Assembly: GCA_003648675.1 (NCBI GenBank)
Contig: QMPS01000010.1
Span: 1 to 11,048 of the forward strand
Source: Aquificota bacterium
Lineage (GTDB): Bacteria > Thermosulfidibacterota > Thermosulfidibacteria > Thermosulfidibacterales > B14-G1
Length of the DNA: 11,048 bases
Direction of reading: 5' to 3'
The position numbers and the translations under genes are program-made. Shown one piece after another: positions 1-8,295 of the stretch. Position 1 is the stretch's first letter. Every line of letters begins with the position of its first letter. The notes beneath the pieces were generated by a model that searched no databases, was not told the DNA's origin, and saw nothing but the letters and a program-made list of their open reading frames with translations.

Positions 1-156
1 ACCCTCCTTCACCCGAGCTGAACCGTAAACGGTGACCGCTGGTAGAAAGGCGGGCAAAGCGTCGAAGCCCTCAACAAAATCGCCGATGATACGAAAGAGC
101 CTCCAAGCCTCCTCATTGCACAGGTGGTTCAGTTCGAAAAGGGTAGGATGCCTCAT
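1..156 (-). CDS. LOG-family (TIGR00730-type) nucleotide 5'-monophosphate phosphoribohydrolase-like protein, N-terminal part only
   Basis: The reading frame is open from an ATG at 156 to the window edge and gives 52 residues, so the gene is cut off. The segment ending VTVYGSARVKEG matches the first beta-strand and glycine turn that opens the Rossmann-like fold of LOG-family proteins (formerly labelled lysine decarboxylase). Known members split nucleotide monophosphates such as cytokinin-type AMP derivatives into base and ribose 5-phosphate; many bacterial members have no known physiological role. The catalytic PGG-x-GT-x-x-E motif would lie beyond the window, so activity cannot be judged. A good Shine-Dalgarno sequence (AGGAGGGG) lies upstream of the ATG. 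The gene is divergent from eno across 147 bp. I am fairly sure of the family from the short motif, not of the function. Confidence 0.72.
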   Translation of the reverse strand, partial: MRHPTLFELNHLCNEEAWRLFRIIGDFVEGFDALPAFLPAVTVYGSARVKEG

Positions 157-207
157 CACAAACCCCTCCTTTTTTCTCTAAACTATCAGAGGGATCAATA
201 ACTTTAA

Positions 208-2044
<1,837 letters not shown>

Positions 2045-2048
<4 letters not shown>

Positions 2049-3349
2049 GGCGACCTTAAAACGCCCTGGATGAGTTCCATGTGGCGATCCAGGGCGCCTC
2101 GATTTTTCATAAGAACTCCTCGGGCCCGCTCCCCTAAAGAGCGGGCCTCTTCCTCGTCAGCCAATAGTGATCTCATTTCACCTTCCAAGGTTTCCCGGGC
2201 CACTATCCTTATTCCTTCCTCCCTTTTGAGGTCCTCCACCATATCCACAAAGTTGAAGTAGCTGGGCCCCATGAGGACAGGTTTCGCAAAGAAAGCTGGC
2301 TCCAGAGGATTATGGCCTCCCCGGTCTATCCAGGATCCCCCTACCAGGGCCACCCGGGCCACGGAGTAGGCCGCTGCCAGTTCCCCCACGGTATCCAAAA
2401 GAATGACAGGCTCCCCCCTGCGCCCCTCTACCTGTGTCTTCCGCACCCAAGCCATCCCCCTGTTCCGGAGGACAGACTCCACCTCATCCCTCCTGCGGGG
2501 ATGGCGAGGGGCCAAAATGAGGGTGAGACGGGGAAACTCTTCTCTCAAAGAGATAAAGGCGTCCAGTATCAGCTCTTCCTCCCCGGGGTGAGTAGATCCC
2601 GCCACCACCACCTCTTCATCCTGGGTCAGGCAAAAACGTTCCCTAATCTCCCGGGAATCCACCTCCTCCAGCTGGAGGAGGGCCTGGTCATACTTGAGGT
2701 TACCCGCCACCACAACCTTCTCATTGGGAGCCCCCAGGGCCAGAATCCGGGCGGCGTCCCGAGAAGACTGCATAGCCATGCACTGGAAGTATCTCCACAC
2801 ATACTTCAAGAAGGGCAGTGCCTTACTGTAGCCTTCAAAAGAAGAGGGGGAGATTCTCCCGTTCACCAGAATGATCTGAGCCCCCTTCAGAGCCAGGGAC
2901 CGCAGAAGGTTAGGCCATATCTCCGTCTCCACCACGGCAAAAAGGTGGGGGCTGATCCTCTTCACCACTCTGGAAACAAAAGGAGCCCAATCCAAGGGGA
3001 GAAAGAGATGGTGGTCTATGAACCTCCCCACCCGCTCCAGGGCCGTCTCCTTGCCCGTCTCCGTCACCGTGGAGAGATAGATAGCCGCCTGGGGATAGGC
3101 CTTCCTCAAAGCCTCTACCAAAGGAGAAACGGCAATCACCTCTCCCACGGAGACGGCGTGGATCCAAAAGACAGGCTCCCCTTGGGGCCGGGGAGGCAGC
3201 TCCAAGGAAACCCTCTCCTCCCACCCCACTCGCCAGCGGGGAGTGGCAGCCACCTTGTAAAGCAAAAGGGGAGAGGCCACCAGGGCACCTCCCCCCAGGA
3301 GGAGATTGTAACCACCCCATAGGGCCTTTCGCCAAAAAGTCTCCTTCAT
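2045..3349 (-). CDS. waaA: 3-deoxy-D-manno-octulosonic acid (Kdo) transferase
   Basis: WaaA (KdtA, family GT30) transfers Kdo from CMP-Kdo to lipid A precursor on the inner face of the cytoplasmic membrane. The 434-residue length is normal. Residues about 10-33 form a hydrophobic N-terminal membrane anchor. The N-terminal domain has HAVSVGE (64-70, with E70 at the position of the proposed catalytic base) and ETEIWPNLL (141-149). The C-terminal nucleotide-binding domain has VAGSTHPGEEE (249-259), APRHPRR (280-286) and GGSWIDRGGHNPLEPA (337-352), all hallmark segments. The start at 3349 has AGGGGTGAG just upstream. No other lipopolysaccharide genes are nearby. The gene is evidence for a diderm cell. 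Its last codons encode a perfect hairpin (see the terminator entry). Its upstream region is an inverted repeat array rather than a clear promoter. Confidence 0.96.
2061..2107. terminator. Putative bidirectional hairpin terminator inside the 3' end of waaA
   Basis: CGCCCTGGA (2062-2070) and TCCAGGGCG (2088-2096) form a perfect 9-bp GC-rich stem around a 17-nt loop. Read on the minus strand the stem is followed at once by TTTT, which suits termination of waaA. Read on the plus strand it is followed after six bases by TTTTT (2103-2107), which could stop eno-maoC transcripts. The stem lies within coding sequence (residues near GALDRHMELIQGVL), so codon constraint could also explain part of it. 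The loop is long for an intrinsic terminator, so efficiency is uncertain. Confidence 0.5.
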
Positions 3350-3368
3350 CTCACCCCTTCAAAAACGG

Positions 3369-3517
3369 TGAAAGGTCAAAGGTGAAAAGTAAAAGGTAAA
3401 AAACTGAAGTTAAAACCCAAAACCCATTCCCGGAACCAATACCCAGCCTCCATCTACCTACTTCTTCACCTTTAACTTCTCACTACTCACTTTTTACTTT
3501 TTACTTTTTACCTTTCA
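3369..3517. repeat. Inverted array of degenerate 7-bp A-rich repeats
   Basis: The left arm (3369-3414) is five heptamers of the form T-N-AAA-R-R (TGAAAGG, TCAAAGG, TGAAAAG, TAAAAGG, TAAAAAA) ending in TGAAGTTAAA. The right arm (3471-3517), read on the minus strand, is TGAAAGG, three exact TAAAAAG, TGAGTAG and TGAGAAGTTAAA. The arms therefore form a 46-47 bp imperfect inverted repeat around a 56-nt spacer rich in CCC runs. The outer heptamer of the right arm contains the TGA stop codon of the epimerase gene. The array fills almost the whole waaA-epimerase interval. It may be a dispersed repeat family, a mini-element, or a large RNA hairpin; this window has only the one copy. Confidence 0.75.
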
Positions 3518-3922
3518 CTCTTCTCCATCCTCCTGGCACAACTCCAGCAGGAGCCCTCCCGTGGACTTGGGATGGAGAAAGGCGATGAGGGTATTATGAG
3601 CACCCCGCCGGGGCTTCTCATCCACCAGTCGGACCCCTTTGGCTTTGAGCTCCTCCAACACGACCTCCAGATTGTCCACCCCCAAGGCCACATGGTGGAC
3701 CCCCTCTCCTTTCTTCTCGATGAACTTGGCCACAGGAGAATCGGGAGCCGTAGCCTCCAAAAGCTCTATGCGGGTCTCACCCACGGGAATAAAGGCCACC
3801 TTCACCTTCTGCTCCTCCACCACCTCTTCCCCTTCCACATCCAGACCCAGGGTCCTGAAGACCTCTTTGGCTTTCTCCAAATCCTTCACCGCCACGCCGA
3901 TATGACTCACCTTTTTGTACAC
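3515..3922 (-). CDS. mce: Methylmalonyl-CoA epimerase (VOC superfamily)
   Basis: This enzyme interconverts (S)- and (R)-methylmalonyl-CoA, linking the biotin-dependent carboxylase product to the B12-dependent mutase. The 135-residue size is normal. Two beta-alpha-beta-beta-beta modules of the vicinal oxygen chelate fold are visible. [13 protein letters not shown] opens module one (H7 as metal ligand). [15 protein letters not shown] (72-86) opens module two (H77 as ligand), and GGLLLELCQ (122-130) ends it with ligand E127. E53 in RIELLE lies near the fourth ligand position, which is Gln in the Propionibacterium enzyme. PDSPVAKF and FLHPKSTGG are specific to this family rather than to glyoxalase or fosfomycin-resistance proteins. 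The start has an ideal AGGAGGTGA ribosome site. Only 18 bp separate it from the upstream toxin gene, so the two are probably co-transcribed. The mutase operon that needs it lies 2.6 kb upstream. The stop codon lies within the heptamer repeat array. Confidence 0.95.
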   Translation of the reverse strand: MYKKVSHIGVAVKDLEKAKEVFRTLGLDVEGEEVVEEQKVKVAFIPVGETRIELLEATAPDSPVAKFIEKKGEGVHHVALGVDNLEVVLEELKAKGVRLVDEKPRRGAHNTLIAFLHPKSTGGLLLELCQEDGEE

Positions 3923-3940
3923 GGTTCACCTCCTGCCCCT

Positions 3941-4198
3941 TTATCTTCCCACTAGTTTATCATAATCGGAATGGGAACCTATCCAAAACCAGACTATCCC
4001 TTCATCTATTTCCATTCCCAAGGCCCTGTACCTTTTCCCCATCCTGACAGACCAGTACTTCCCTACTTTCTTTAATTTGAGGGAAGGATGTTTAGGATGG
4101 GTCTTCATCAACTGGAAGTTCTTATCGGCCAGATCCTGAACCCATTTGGGCAACTTATCATAACAATCCCAAAAAGAGGGGGAAGCGAAATGCTTCAT
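3941..4198 (-). CDS. RelE/ParE-superfamily type II toxin
   Basis: The 85-residue product has the size and layout of a small RelE/ParE-fold toxin. It has an N-terminal helical part (residues about 8-35, FWDCYDKLPKWVQDLADKN), a linker HPKHPSLKLKKV (34-45), then a strand region YWSVRMGKRYRAL (48-60), and finally IVWFWIGSHSDYDKL (68-82). Many such toxins share the pattern WSVRVG--YRALG...WFWIG-H--YD. The basic residues R52, K55, R56, R58 and the H76/Y79 pair are candidates for mRNA binding and cleavage. In RelE relatives the target is ribosome-bound mRNA, while ParE relatives act on gyrase; which applies here cannot be told. The ATG overlaps the antitoxin stop codon (ATGA), so it is translated by coupling. 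The gene is followed after 18 bp by the epimerase gene. Confidence 0.85.
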   Translation of the reverse strand: MKHFASPSFWDCYDKLPKWVQDLADKNFQLMKTHPKHPSLKLKKVGKYWSVRMGKRYRALGMEIDEGIVWFWIGSHSDYDKLVGR

Positions 4199-4395
4199 AA
4201 CTCAGTACACTTCCCCTTCTTGAAGTCCTCCATAGCCCGGGTCACCAGATCATCCAGCTTCCCCGCCCTAACGTCTCTTTCCAGCTTTTCGTCCCATATC
4301 CTGGCATCGAACTCCTCGAACCATTCCCTAAAAGCCCTGAGTTCTTCCTCAGAAAAACTCTCCACCCTTTTAATAGTCTCCTCTAAAAGGTTCAC
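4195..4395 (-). CDS. Antitoxin of a RelE/ParE-type toxin-antitoxin pair
   Basis: The 66-residue acidic protein precedes the toxin and overlaps it by four bases, the classic antitoxin-first order. The sequence FREWFEEFDARIWDEKLERDV followed by AGKLDDLVTRAMEDFKKGKCTEL (two adjoining segments, residues about 22-66) fits a widespread antitoxin group with the pattern FR-WF-EFDA--WD-x-x-E-D---GKLD-L---A---...G---EL, always next to this toxin type. It is predicted to be mostly helical; I see no clear ribbon-helix-helix or helix-turn-helix motif, so how it binds DNA is unknown. The start is a GTG at 4395: an in-frame TAA lies two codons upstream, and a G-rich stretch (GGGGGG) serves as a weak Shine-Dalgarno. 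A candidate promoter and a short inverted repeat lie 36-75 bp upstream of the start codon. Confidence 0.85.
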   Translation of the reverse strand: MNLLEETIKRVESFSEEELRAFREWFEEFDARIWDEKLERDVRAGKLDDLVTRAMEDFKKGKCTEL

Positions 4396-4430
4396 CTCTT
4401 ACCCCCCACCCATCTATCTGTGCTCCAAAT

Positions 4431-4459
4431 TTAATAATCCTTCCCCCACTATTACACAA
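4431..4459 (-). promoter_or_regulatory. Candidate sigma70-type promoter for the antitoxin-toxin-epimerase operon
   Basis: On the minus strand TTGTGT (4459-4454) and TATTAA (4436-4431) are separated by exactly 17 bp, matching the -35 and -10 consensus at 3 and 4 of 6 positions. Transcription would start near 4424, giving a leader of about 29 nt before the GTG at 4395. CTTCCC (4440-4445) and GGGAAG (4460-4465) form an inverted repeat with half-site centres 20 bp apart, lying across the -35 box and spacer. This would be a plausible operator for autoregulation. Match scores are modest. Confidence 0.35.
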
Positions 4460-4475
4460 GGGAAGAGGGGGTTCT

Positions 4476-6158
4476 TCAACCCTCCTCCACCGCCCCCGGC
4501 GGGATCTGGGGCTCCACTCGTATGGTGGAGAAGTTGGTGTAGGTGACCAGTCCGGGGGCGGCCTTGGGGATCTTCCTCACGTAGCGCCGCTGGGTGTAGT
4601 CCACATCCACCGCCGGGGACTGACGGGCCTTGCTAAAGTAAGCCGCCAGGGCCGCTGCCTCCTGGATCTCCTGGCCAAGGGGCTGGGAATTTTTTAGAAC
4701 CACATGGGCGCCAGGGTAAGCCCTAACATGGAACCACAGGTCCCGCCGGTCGGAGCGCTTGAAAGTCACCTCCTCGTTACCCCGGGGATGGCGACCCACC
4801 AGAATGAGGCTGCCCTGGGAAGACCTGAAGACCCGATAGGGAAGGACCAAGGGCCCTTTTCTCCTCTTCTCCGTCTTCTCCCTCTTGATGAGACCCTCCG
4901 CCACCAGCTCTTCCCTCATGGCTTCCAGCTCCTCCAAACTTTGGGCCGACTCCAGGAGCCACTCCAGCTCCTCCAAATGCCTACGCCTAGCCTCCAGCTC
5001 CTTTTTACGAGACACCACGGCCTGGGCCTTTCTCTTAAGCTTAGAGTAACGGTGGAAGTACTCCTGGGCCGCCCGGGAAGGGGTGAGACCCGAGGGCACT
5101 GGTATCCTGAGCATCACCCCAGGCTCATAAGGGTCCTCCACCTCGACCTCCTGAACCCCAGGAGAAATGCGGGACAAATGAATCAAGAGGGTCTCCCCCC
5201 ACCTCTTATAACGCTCGGCATCCTGGGTTTCCCCCTCCTCCTGCTCCAGAAGGAGCAGAATCTTTCCCACCTTTTTCAATTCTTTCCTCACCACCTTCAA
5301 AAGCTGAGAACGGCGACCCTCCAGGGCCTGGGACTCCCACCTTCCCCGGGCGAAAGCCTCTAGCATGAAGAGCAAAGGCCCCCTTTCCCCTTCGCCCAAA
5401 TGTTGCAGGGGCAAGGGATAGATCCCCACGGGGTGTCCATCCTTGCGATAGAGATACCCCTTACCCTCCTCCAGCTCCTCCACCATGGACCGCCACACCT
5501 CCCAGCACCTCAGCAGAGCGGCCGGACCCTCAGCCCCATCACCCAACCTGTACTCCATCTCCCTCAGAGCATAAGGCGGAAAGAGGACATGACGAGCCAG
5601 AGACTCCAAAGGAGTGGGCTCCTTGGTCAAAAGCTCAAGAAACGCATCCCTGCCCAAGGCAAAGGGGTCCACCCGGTTATGGGGAGGTGGCGGGGTGTAA
5701 AACCTACCTGGCAATACCTCCCTCACCCGGCTCATATCCCGGTAGATACGCTTGGCCGCTTCCAGAACCCTACCTTCGCCGTCCAGGATCACCAGGTTGG
5801 AGTGGCGGCCCATGATCTCCGCCACCAGGGTATAAACCTCTCCCTGGCCCACCAAGTCCCGCTTCACCAACTCCATCCGGAGAATCCGCTCTTCCGGCAC
5901 CTGAGAAACCTTCCGCACCACGGCCCCCTTCAGCAGGGTTTCCAGATACCGGGCGAAGTGATCCCTTTCCTTGGGCATAAAAGGCTCTTTGAGCCAGTAA
6001 ATCCCTGCCCGGCCCGGGTCTAAGGCGAAATAAAGGGTTCCACCTCCCAGCTCCAGCCCCACCCCTAGGGGCGTGGTCCGAAACACACGCCTTACTCTGG
6101 CCCCGGGCAACACCTCCCCCAGGGCCCTAGCCACCGCACGAAAGAGGAAGTAATCCAT
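4476..6158 (-). CDS. rqcH: RqcH/NFACT-family ribosome-associated quality control protein
   Basis: RqcH binds stalled large ribosomal subunits carrying peptidyl-tRNA and recruits tRNA-Ala to add C-terminal alanine tails that mark the chain for degradation. Older names are FbpA, YloA and fibronectin-binding protein. The 560-residue product shows NFACT-N at about 1-250, including the hallmark EIMGRHSNLVILD (114-126) and the VLPGRFYTPPPP stretch (148-159). A charged coiled coil with HhH-type region spans about 280-430. The NFACT-R (DUF814) domain follows at about 441-550, with DLWFHVRAYPGAHVVL (473-488) and VTYTNFSTIRVEP (538-550). At the position of the Asp-Arg pair needed for tRNA binding this protein has E90-R91. 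I chose the ATG at 6158 because MDYFLFRAVARAL aligns with family N-termini; an in-frame ATG at 6188 and a longer frame to 6257 have no support. There is no Shine-Dalgarno, which fits a leaderless mRNA. Confidence 0.93.
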   Translation of the reverse strand: MDYFLFRAVARALGEVLPGARVRRVFRTTPLGVGLELGGGTLYFALDPGRAGIYWLKEPFMPKERDHFARYLETLLKGAVVRKVSQVPEERILRMELVKRDLVGQGEVYTLVAEIMGRHSNLVILDGEGRVLEAAKRIYRDMSRVREVLPGRFYTPPPPHNRVDPFALGRDAFLELLTKEPTPLESLARHVLFPPYALREMEYRLGDGAEGPAALLRCWEVWRSMVEELEEGKGYLYRKDGHPVGIYPLPLQHLGEGERGPLLFMLEAFARGRWESQALEGRRSQLLKVVRKELKKVGKILLLLEQEEGETQDAERYKRWGETLLIHLSRISPGVQEVEVEDPYEPGVMLRIPVPSGLTPSRAAQEYFHRYSKLKRKAQAVVSRKKELEARRRHLEELEWLLESAQSLEELEAMREELVAEGLIKREKTEKRRKGPLVLPYRVFRSSQGSLILVGRHPRGNEEVTFKRSDRRDLWFHVRAYPGAHVVLKNSQPLGQEIQEAAALAAYFSKARQSPAVDVDYTQRRYVRKIPKAAPGLVTYTNFSTIRVEPQIPPGAVEEG

Positions 6159-6166
6159 GGGGAGAT

Positions 6167-6195
6167 AATTTAAGGGGCGTTCACCCATTAAGCAA
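6167..6195 (-). promoter_or_regulatory. Candidate promoter for rqcH giving a leaderless or near-leaderless mRNA
   Basis: On the minus strand TTGCTT (6195-6190) and TAAATT (6172-6167) are separated by exactly 17 bp. The -10 element ends 8 bases before the ATG at 6158, so the expected start of transcription falls at or just before the start codon. No Shine-Dalgarno is present between them (the bases are ATCTCCCC). The matches are 3 of 6 and 4 of 6, so this is a suggestion supported mainly by spacing and by the missing ribosome site. Confidence 0.35.
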
Positions 6196-6280
6196 ACAGA
6201 ATGAGTGGGTACACCAAACGAGAAAATGGGCCAACTCCCCGACCTGACCAAAGGCAAATGGCAACCACAAAGGAGAACTG

Positions 6281-6442
6281 TACCCTAAAGACTGGCATGA
6301 AAACGGTGGAGGATACGGCGTCCATCGGCCCGATTTAGACGAAGACATCAGCGTAGAGGGTCTCCTGCTAGGCGAGAAGTCCACGGAAAGTCCTGAGTCC
6401 TTTGCCCACTGGTTAGAGGAGAAAAGGAAAGCAACTAAAAAA
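6281..6442 (+). pseudogene. Remnant of a DUF2442-family protein (C-terminal half)
   Basis: In plus-strand frame 2 the codons read ...DWHENGGGYGVHRPDLDED followed by ISVEGLLLGEKSTESPES and FAHWLEEKRK. This matches the conserved end of DUF2442 proteins, typically W--IGGGYGIHWPDLDEDISVEGLLAG with a later S-F-x-WL. The first half of the domain is missing: the frame is open only back to a TGA at 6245-6247 and has no ATG, GTG or TTG before the conserved block. The otherwise conserved HWPDLD tryptophan is arginine (HRPDLD). The frame runs without a stop through the mutase terminator and into the antisense of the mutase gene until TAG at 6602, so the original stop is lost as well. DUF2442 genes often sit next to small DUF4160-type genes in toxin-antitoxin-like pairs; no partner is visible. 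It is on the opposite strand from both neighbours. Confidence 0.65.
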
Positions 6443-6475
6443 TCCGAGATGAGCGGCTTTTACACATCAAGTAAA

Positions 6476-6507
6476 GGAAAAGGCCCCAGGATTTCTCCCG
6501 AGGCCTT
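6476..6507 (-). terminator. Intrinsic terminator of the carboxylase-mutase operon
   Basis: On the minus strand AAGGCCTCGGGA (6507-6496) pairs with TCCTGGGGCCTT (6491-6480) over 12 base pairs, including two G-U pairs. The loop is GAAA, a stable GNRA tetraloop. The 3' side of the stem ends in TT and is followed by TT, then CC, then TTT. It starts 21 bases after the mutase stop codon. The short U-tract is the only weak point. Confidence 0.8.
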
Positions 6508-6528
6508 GGAGTGTCCTCAGAAGCAAAT

Positions 6529-8217
6529 CTACAAAACCACCTTCTCGTGGTATTCGCCGAAGACCTCCCTCATGGCCCCGGCAATTTCGCCCAGAGTGGC
6601 ATAGACCCGGACAGCATCCAGAATGGGGAACATGATGTTACCACCATCTTTGGCCACCCGCTTCACCTCTTCCAGAGCCTTCTCCACTTTGGCGTTGTCC
6701 CGTCTCTGGCGCAGGTCCCTCACCCTTTCTATCTGCCCAGTCTCCACGGCAGGATCTATCTTGAGGATCTCCCGCTCCTCCTCTTCTTCCTCTACCTGGA
6801 AAGCGTTGACCCCCACAATAACCTGTTCCTTCTTGTCTATGGCCAGCTGATATGCATAGGCGGCATCCTGGATTTCCTTCTGGACATAACCATCTTCAAT
6901 GGCCGCCATCATACCGCCCATCTCCTCTATCTTATCGAGGTATTCCAGCACCTTCTTCTCAATCTCCTCGGTCATGGCCTCCACTGCGTAGGAGCCCGCC
7001 ATGAGGTCTATGGTATCGGCCACCCCTGACTCGTAGGCGATGATCTGCTGAGTCCTGAGGGCGATCATGGCCGACTTGGCCGTGGGTAGGGCCAGGGCCT
7101 CGTCCAGGGCGTTGGTGTGAAGGGACTGGGTGCCGCCCAGGACAGCCGCCAAGGCCTGAATGGTAACCCTGATGACGTTATTCTCCGGTTGCTGAGCCGT
7201 GAGAGTGCAACCCGCCGTCTGGGTGTGGAAACGGAGTCTCCAGGACTGAGGCTTCTTGGCCCCGAAGCGCTCTTTCATGATCCTGGCCCACAGCCTCCGG
7301 GCCGCCCGGAACTTAGCCACCTCCTCCAGGAGATTGTTGTGGGCGTTGAAGAAGAAGGAAAGCCTAGGGGCAAAGTCGTCCACGTGGAGACCTGCCTTAA
7401 TGGCCGCCTCTACATAGGCAATGCCGTCAGCCAGGGTGAAGGCCACCTCCTGAACCGCCGTGGAACCTGCTTCCCGGATGTGGTAGCCCGAGATGGAGAT
7501 GGGGTTCCATTTGGGCACATAATCTTTGCAGTAAGCGAAGATGTCGGTAATGATGCGCATAGAAGGTTCTGGTGGAAAGATGTAGGTCCCCCTGGCGATA
7601 TACTCTTTAAGGATGTCGTTCTGGATGGTACCCCTCAGTTTCTCAGAAGGTACCCCCTGCTTTTCACCCACGGCGATGTACATGGCCAGCAGTATGGAAG
7701 CCGTGGCGTTAATAGTCATAGAAGTGGAGACCCTGTCCAGGGGGATGCCGTCGAAAAGGATCTCCATGTCCTGTAGGGAATCTATGGCCACCCCCACTCG
7801 GCCCACCTCCCCCCTGGCCATGGAGTGGTCCGAGTCATAACCCATCTGGGTGGGAAGATCGAAAGCCACAGACAGACCCGTCTGCCCCTGCTCCAGTAGA
7901 TACTTATACCGCCTATTGGACTCCTCGGCCGTAGCAAAACCGGCATACTGACGCATGGTCCAGAAGCGGCCACGATACATGGTGGGCTGAACACCCCGGG
8001 TCATGGGATACTCCCCGGGAAGCCCCAACCGTTCCCTGTAGTCAAAGTCCTCCACGTCAGCGGGGGTATAGACACGCTTGACTTCTATACCCGAAAAAGT
8101 CTCAAACTTGGGCTTGCGCTCAGGGGCCTTCTCCAGAAGCCTCTTCAGGGTAGCCTCTTCCCATCGCTGAAGATCTTCCTTGATCTCCTCTATCGCCTTC
8201 TCGCTGTAGAGTTTCAT
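6529..8217 (-). CDS. Methylmalonyl-CoA mutase, catalytic (large/alpha-type) subunit without B12 domain
   Basis: The enzyme isomerises (R)-methylmalonyl-CoA and succinyl-CoA by a B12 radical mechanism. The 562-residue protein is the substrate-binding TIM-barrel subunit alone. It ends with [11 protein letters not shown] and has no DxHxxG cobalamin-binding domain, so it needs a separate small subunit that is not in this window. Key residues fit methylmalonyl- rather than isobutyryl-CoA mutase: Y91 (in RQYAGF) and R209 (in [11 protein letters not shown]) correspond to Y89 and R207 of the Propionibacterium enzyme, where isobutyryl-CoA mutases have Phe and Gln. H246 (in [11 protein letters not shown]) matches its H244. 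[10 protein letters not shown] (78-87), [11 protein letters not shown] (196-206) and GGTQSLHTN are also typical. The ATG at 8217 has a strong GAGGAGGT site. It is last in the operon, 78 bp after the biotin carrier gene and just before a strong terminator. Confidence 0.95.
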   Translation of the reverse strand: MKLYSEKAIEEIKEDLQRWEEATLKRLLEKAPERKPKFETFSGIEVKRVYTPADVEDFDYRERLGLPGEYPMTRGVQPTMYRGRFWTMRQYAGFATAEESNRRYKYLLEQGQTGLSVAFDLPTQMGYDSDHSMARGEVGRVGVAIDSLQDMEILFDGIPLDRVSTSMTINATASILLAMYIAVGEKQGVPSEKLRGTIQNDILKEYIARGTYIFPPEPSMRIITDIFAYCKDYVPKWNPISISGYHIREAGSTAVQEVAFTLADGIAYVEAAIKAGLHVDDFAPRLSFFFNAHNNLLEEVAKFRAARRLWARIMKERFGAKKPQSWRLRFHTQTAGCTLTAQQPENNVIRVTIQALAAVLGGTQSLHTNALDEALALPTAKSAMIALRTQQIIAYESGVADTIDLMAGSYAVEAMTEEIEKKVLEYLDKIEEMGGMMAAIEDGYVQKEIQDAAYAYQLAIDKKEQVIVGVNAFQVEEEEEEREILKIDPAVETGQIERVRDLRQRRDNAKVEKALEEVKRVAKDGGNIMFPILDAVRVYATLGEIAGAMREVFGEYHEKVVL

Positions 8218-8295
8218 GACCTACCTCCTCACCTCCAAAATCCCCCTTGCCCCTTCAGGTCATCACACCCAAGCGAATCAGTGCTAAAGTTCTGG

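Noticed and set aside
2312..3322. 336-codon open frame on the plus strand opposite waaA
   Set aside because: It is fully antisense to a well-supported waaA, is rich in Pro/His/Gly as expected of a mirrored frame, has no recognisable domain and no ribosome site.
3490..3517. CRISPR-like array, because of tandem CTTTTTA units
   Set aside because: The units are 7 bp, contiguous and without spacers, and they are mirrored in the left arm; this is a short tandem/inverted repeat, not a CRISPR array.
4704..6023. Two plus-strand open frames of about 210 codons opposite rqcH
   Set aside because: They are Leu/Pro/Gln-rich antisense frames with no domain, opposite a complete NFACT protein.
6159..6257. 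N-terminal extension of RqcH from 6257 or 6188
   Set aside because: The extra residues do not align with the family N-terminus and would overlap the candidate promoter; neither alternative start has a ribosome site.
6181..6384. 67-codon minus-strand frame upstream of rqcH
   Set aside because: It is antisense to the DUF2442 remnant, whose plus-strand frame has recognisable conserved residues.
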